This document shows positions 5,024-5,961 of a stretch of DNA of 5,961 bases, one piece after another. The DNA is from Cyanobacteria bacterium UBA11153 (GTDB lineage: Bacteria > Cyanobacteriota > Cyanobacteriia > Cyanobacteriales > Coleofasciculaceae), in contig DOIX01000139.1 in assembly GCA_003511885.1 (NCBI GenBank), positions 370 to 6,330 of the forward strand. The letters run 5' to 3'. The notes under the pieces are model-generated. The model worked only from the letters and a program-made list of their open reading frames with translations. It searched no databases and was not told where the DNA came from. The position numbers were made by a program, and so were the translations under genes. Position 1 is the stretch's first letter. Each line of letters starts with the position of its first letter.

Positions 5024-5461
5024 ATGAAAAGCTTGGTTCGTCTAGTAGTTGTGTTGGGATTGTTAGTGGGCAGCTTCGGCTGGTTTGGACTATCTGACAG
5101 TGCCATGGCAGCGTCGATGGATTGGACTCAGGTAACTGGGCAATCATCGCCTGTTTTAATTGCTGAGGCTGAGTATCGCAACTCTGCTGACGACAAGTTA
5201 GCAACTGACTTTGGTAAAAAACTTGATTTGAATAACAGTGACGTGCGAGATTTTCGTCAGTTTCCGGGGATGTATCCCACTCTAGCTGGTTTGATTATTA
5301 GCAATGCCCCCTACGAAACAGTAGAGGATGTTCTCAATATACCTGGACTTAGCGATGCTCAAAAGGAATTGCTCCAAGCTAACCTTGAGAGTTTTACCGT
5401 CACCGAAATTTCGGATACCTATACTGAGGGTGAGGATCGATATAATGCTGGCGTGTACTAA
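5024..5461 (+). CDS. psbU: PsbU, photosystem II extrinsic 12 kDa protein
   Basis: A 145-residue precursor of PsbU, which binds the lumenal face of photosystem II, stabilises the Mn4CaO5 oxygen-evolving cluster and supports its Cl-/Ca2+ requirement and thermal stability. A Sec-type signal peptide is visible: a basic start (MKSLVR), a hydrophobic core (7-22) and an SAMA-A cleavage context near residues 26-30. About 18 more residues precede the conserved mature core, which begins near AEAEYRNSADDKLATDFG (47-64). Strong family motifs follow: KLDLNNSDVRDFRQFPGMYP (66-85), then the helix-hairpin-helix-like NAPYETVEDVLNIPGLS (94-110), FTVTE (124-128) and the C-terminal EGEDRYNAGVY (135-145). Length is normal for a precursor. 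It appears monocistronic, with a hairpin leader and a very strong ribosome site. Only repeats lie downstream. Confidence 0.97.
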   Translation: MKSLVRLVVVLGLLVGSFGWFGLSDSAMAASMDWTQVTGQSSPVLIAEAEYRNSADDKLATDFGKKLDLNNSDVRDFRQFPGMYPTLAGLIISNAPYETVEDVLNIPGLSDAQKELLQANLESFTVTEISDTYTEGEDRYNAGVY

Positions 5462-5497
5462 AAAGGGATTCGCAGTAAGTCTCCCCAGTTGAAAATG

Positions 5498-5630
5498 ATG
5501 GCTCTCCGGTAGTTGTGGTGGAAAAGCGCATTTTTGGTAGTTGGTAATTGGTAGTTGGTAATTTCTTTCCCAGTCAGCGTTTGCCTTGATTAATCAGTTT
5601 TTGCGATCGCTATATCTACCGAAGAGCCAT
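5498..5630. repeat. MITE-like segment bounded by 15-bp inverted repeats
   Basis: ATGGCTCTCCGGTAG (5498-5512) and CTACCGAAGAGCCAT (5616-5630) are inverted repeats matching at 14 of 15 positions. The pairing continues outward with AGTTGAA (5487-5493) and TTCAACT (5637-5643) after a small unpaired gap. The GGCTCT-type terminus resembles ends I associate with ISL3-family insertion sequences, but I see no matching target duplication and no transposase. The interior holds a tandem 14-mer and a HIP1 site. It could be a degenerate non-autonomous element or a long stem downstream of psbU. Confidence 0.5.
5536..5563. repeat. Tandem 14-mer GGTAGTTGGTAATT x2
   Basis: GGTAGTTGGTAATT at 5536-5549 is repeated exactly and immediately at 5550-5563. 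The unit is itself built from GGTARTT half-units, in the style of cyanobacterial STRR heptamers. It lies inside the inverted-repeat segment behind psbU. Confidence 0.85.
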
Positions 5631-5634
5631 GTTT

Positions 5635-5767
5635 GATTCAACTCAGATCTTGCACTATTCTCAATAGCATGGAGGCTCTGCCTCCAAACCCTTCCAGGTT
5701 GAACCTGGGAACGAGAATCTATAGGCTCTGTCTCTAGTTGCAAATGGTGCAAGATGTCAGATTCAAC
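5635..5767. mobile_element. Putative MITE-like element with terminal inverted repeats and 8-bp flanking direct repeats
   Basis: The segment 5643-5759 (117 bp) starts TCAGATCTTGCAC and ends GTGCAAGATGTCA. These are inverted repeats matching at 11 of 13 positions, including a perfect 9-bp block ATCTTGCAC/GTGCAAGAT. It is flanked by identical octamers GATTCAAC at 5635-5642 and 5760-5767, which look like a target-site duplication. Inside are GGAGGC-TCT-GCCTCC (5671-5685) and CCAGGTT-G-AACCTGG (5694-5708) hairpins, of a GGAGGCAGAGCC/CCTGGGAACGAG type that I recall as common in cyanobacterial intergenic DNA. There is no coding capacity. Mobility is inference. Confidence 0.45.
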
Positions 5768-5796
5768 CCACCTCCAAAAGGAGGTGGGTTATTTTT
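5765..5796 (+). terminator. Strong intrinsic-terminator-like hairpin
   Basis: AACCCACCTCC (5765-5775), loop AAAA, GGAGGTGGGTT (5780-5790) form a perfect 11-bp GC-rich stem followed by ATTTTT. This has the form of a rho-independent terminator for + strand transcription. The nearest upstream + strand gene is psbU, about 300 bases away with two repeat elements between, so it may instead belong to an inserted element or a lost gene. Confidence 0.6.
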
Positions 5797-5822
5797 CAAG
5801 TTTAAGCTTTCCACAGCTCGCA

Positions 5823-5839
5823 ACCCCCGTCATGGGGGT
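5823..5839. repeat. GC-rich hairpin ACCCCC-GTCAT-GGGGGT
   Basis: A perfect 6-bp stem with a 5-base loop lies 32 bases after the terminator-like hairpin. Subterminal hairpins like this occur at ends of IS200/IS605-type elements, but no transposase or TnpB gene is nearby, so this link is only a possibility. Confidence 0.45.
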
Positions 5840-5924
5840 GAAACTTTTCTACCGCTTATTTCCCATTCCCCACTTCCCATCTCTAGTAAGCCGTTACGCA
5901 TTTAATTTATCTGTTTTGAATGAG

Positions 5925-5948
5925 GGGGAGCAGGGGTGCAGGGGAGCT
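5925..5948. repeat. Short tandem octamer repeat GGGG(A/T)GC(A/T)
   Basis: Three octamers in a row read GGGGAGCA, GGGGTGCA and GGGGAGCT. This is low-complexity, G-rich intergenic sequence common in filamentous cyanobacteria. It nearly reaches the end of the window, so its full extent cannot be seen. Confidence 0.65.
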
Positions 5949-5961
5949 GGGAAGAAGGTTT

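Larger units (their letters stand above)
5462..5961. other. 500-bp non-coding, repeat-filled region after psbU
   Basis: No reading frame with coding character is visible on either strand. The stretch is almost entirely built of repeats: the GGCTCT inverted-repeat segment with its tandem 14-mer and HIP1 (5603-5610), the GATTCAAC-flanked MITE-like element, two hairpins, a C-rich patch (5861-5884) and the G-rich octamers. It looks like a site that collects insertions behind a conserved gene. Confidence 0.65.

Noticed and set aside
5022..5204. 60-codon reverse-strand frame
   Set aside because: Antisense shadow over the signal-peptide half of psbU, with no independent support.
5635..5840. CRISPR or TnpB guide-RNA locus suggested by the series of hairpins
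   Set aside because: Repeats are not regularly spaced, there are no alternating unique spacers, and no cas or tnpB gene is present.

Overview
The window looks like chromosomal DNA of a cyanobacterium, most likely a filamentous Oscillatoriales-type strain; the order-level placement is inference. The strongest evidence is psbU, an extrinsic photosystem II subunit. Five copies of the HIP1 octamer GCGATCGC (519, 2582, 2708, 3498, 5603) and several cyanobacterial-style short repeats agree. No rRNA, tRNA, CRISPR array or intact transposase gene was found.

Left region (1-614): no convincing gene. It is AT-rich, with small inverted repeats, a 21-codon mini-ORF and a Shine-Dalgarno-like AGGAGGAG that leads into nothing. 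Three + strand genes follow: a small two-helix membrane protein of the NrtS nitrate/nitrite transporter type (615-932), a three-helix membrane-anchored transglutaminase-like protein with a complete Cys-His-Asp triad and a KY-like C-terminal part (987-2453), and a LapA-domain (DUF1049) two-helix protein (2528-2764). Gaps are only 54 and 74 bp with no obvious terminator, so co-transcription is possible but not shown.

Middle region (2765-4218): a repeat-packed convergent gap (TATAGCAACC motifs, a CCCTAG heptamer array, CGCAAAG repeats), then tsaE on the - strand (t6A tRNA modification ATPase), whose last codons lie in a palindromic repeat. A small tail-anchored protein of unknown function is transcribed divergently from tsaE. 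The next convergent gap carries a 13-bp GTAGGGTGCGTTA palindrome and GTTGACA repeats.

Right region (4219-5961): a 1-Cys (Prx6-type) peroxiredoxin on the - strand is divergent from psbU on the + strand. Their shared 166-bp spacer has a 7-2-7 palindrome that holds a -10-like box for each direction, and the psbU leader has a hairpin next to a strong ribosome binding site. This links peroxide detoxification and the oxygen-evolving complex physically and perhaps in regulation. The last 500 bp contain no gene. They hold two MITE-like inverted-repeat segments in tandem, a strong intrinsic-terminator-like hairpin, a second GC-rich hairpin and octamer repeats. No new multi-gene defence or mobile system is evident. 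The most interesting points are the psbU/peroxiredoxin control region, the extended NrtS, the KY-type transglutaminase and the repeat elements behind psbU.
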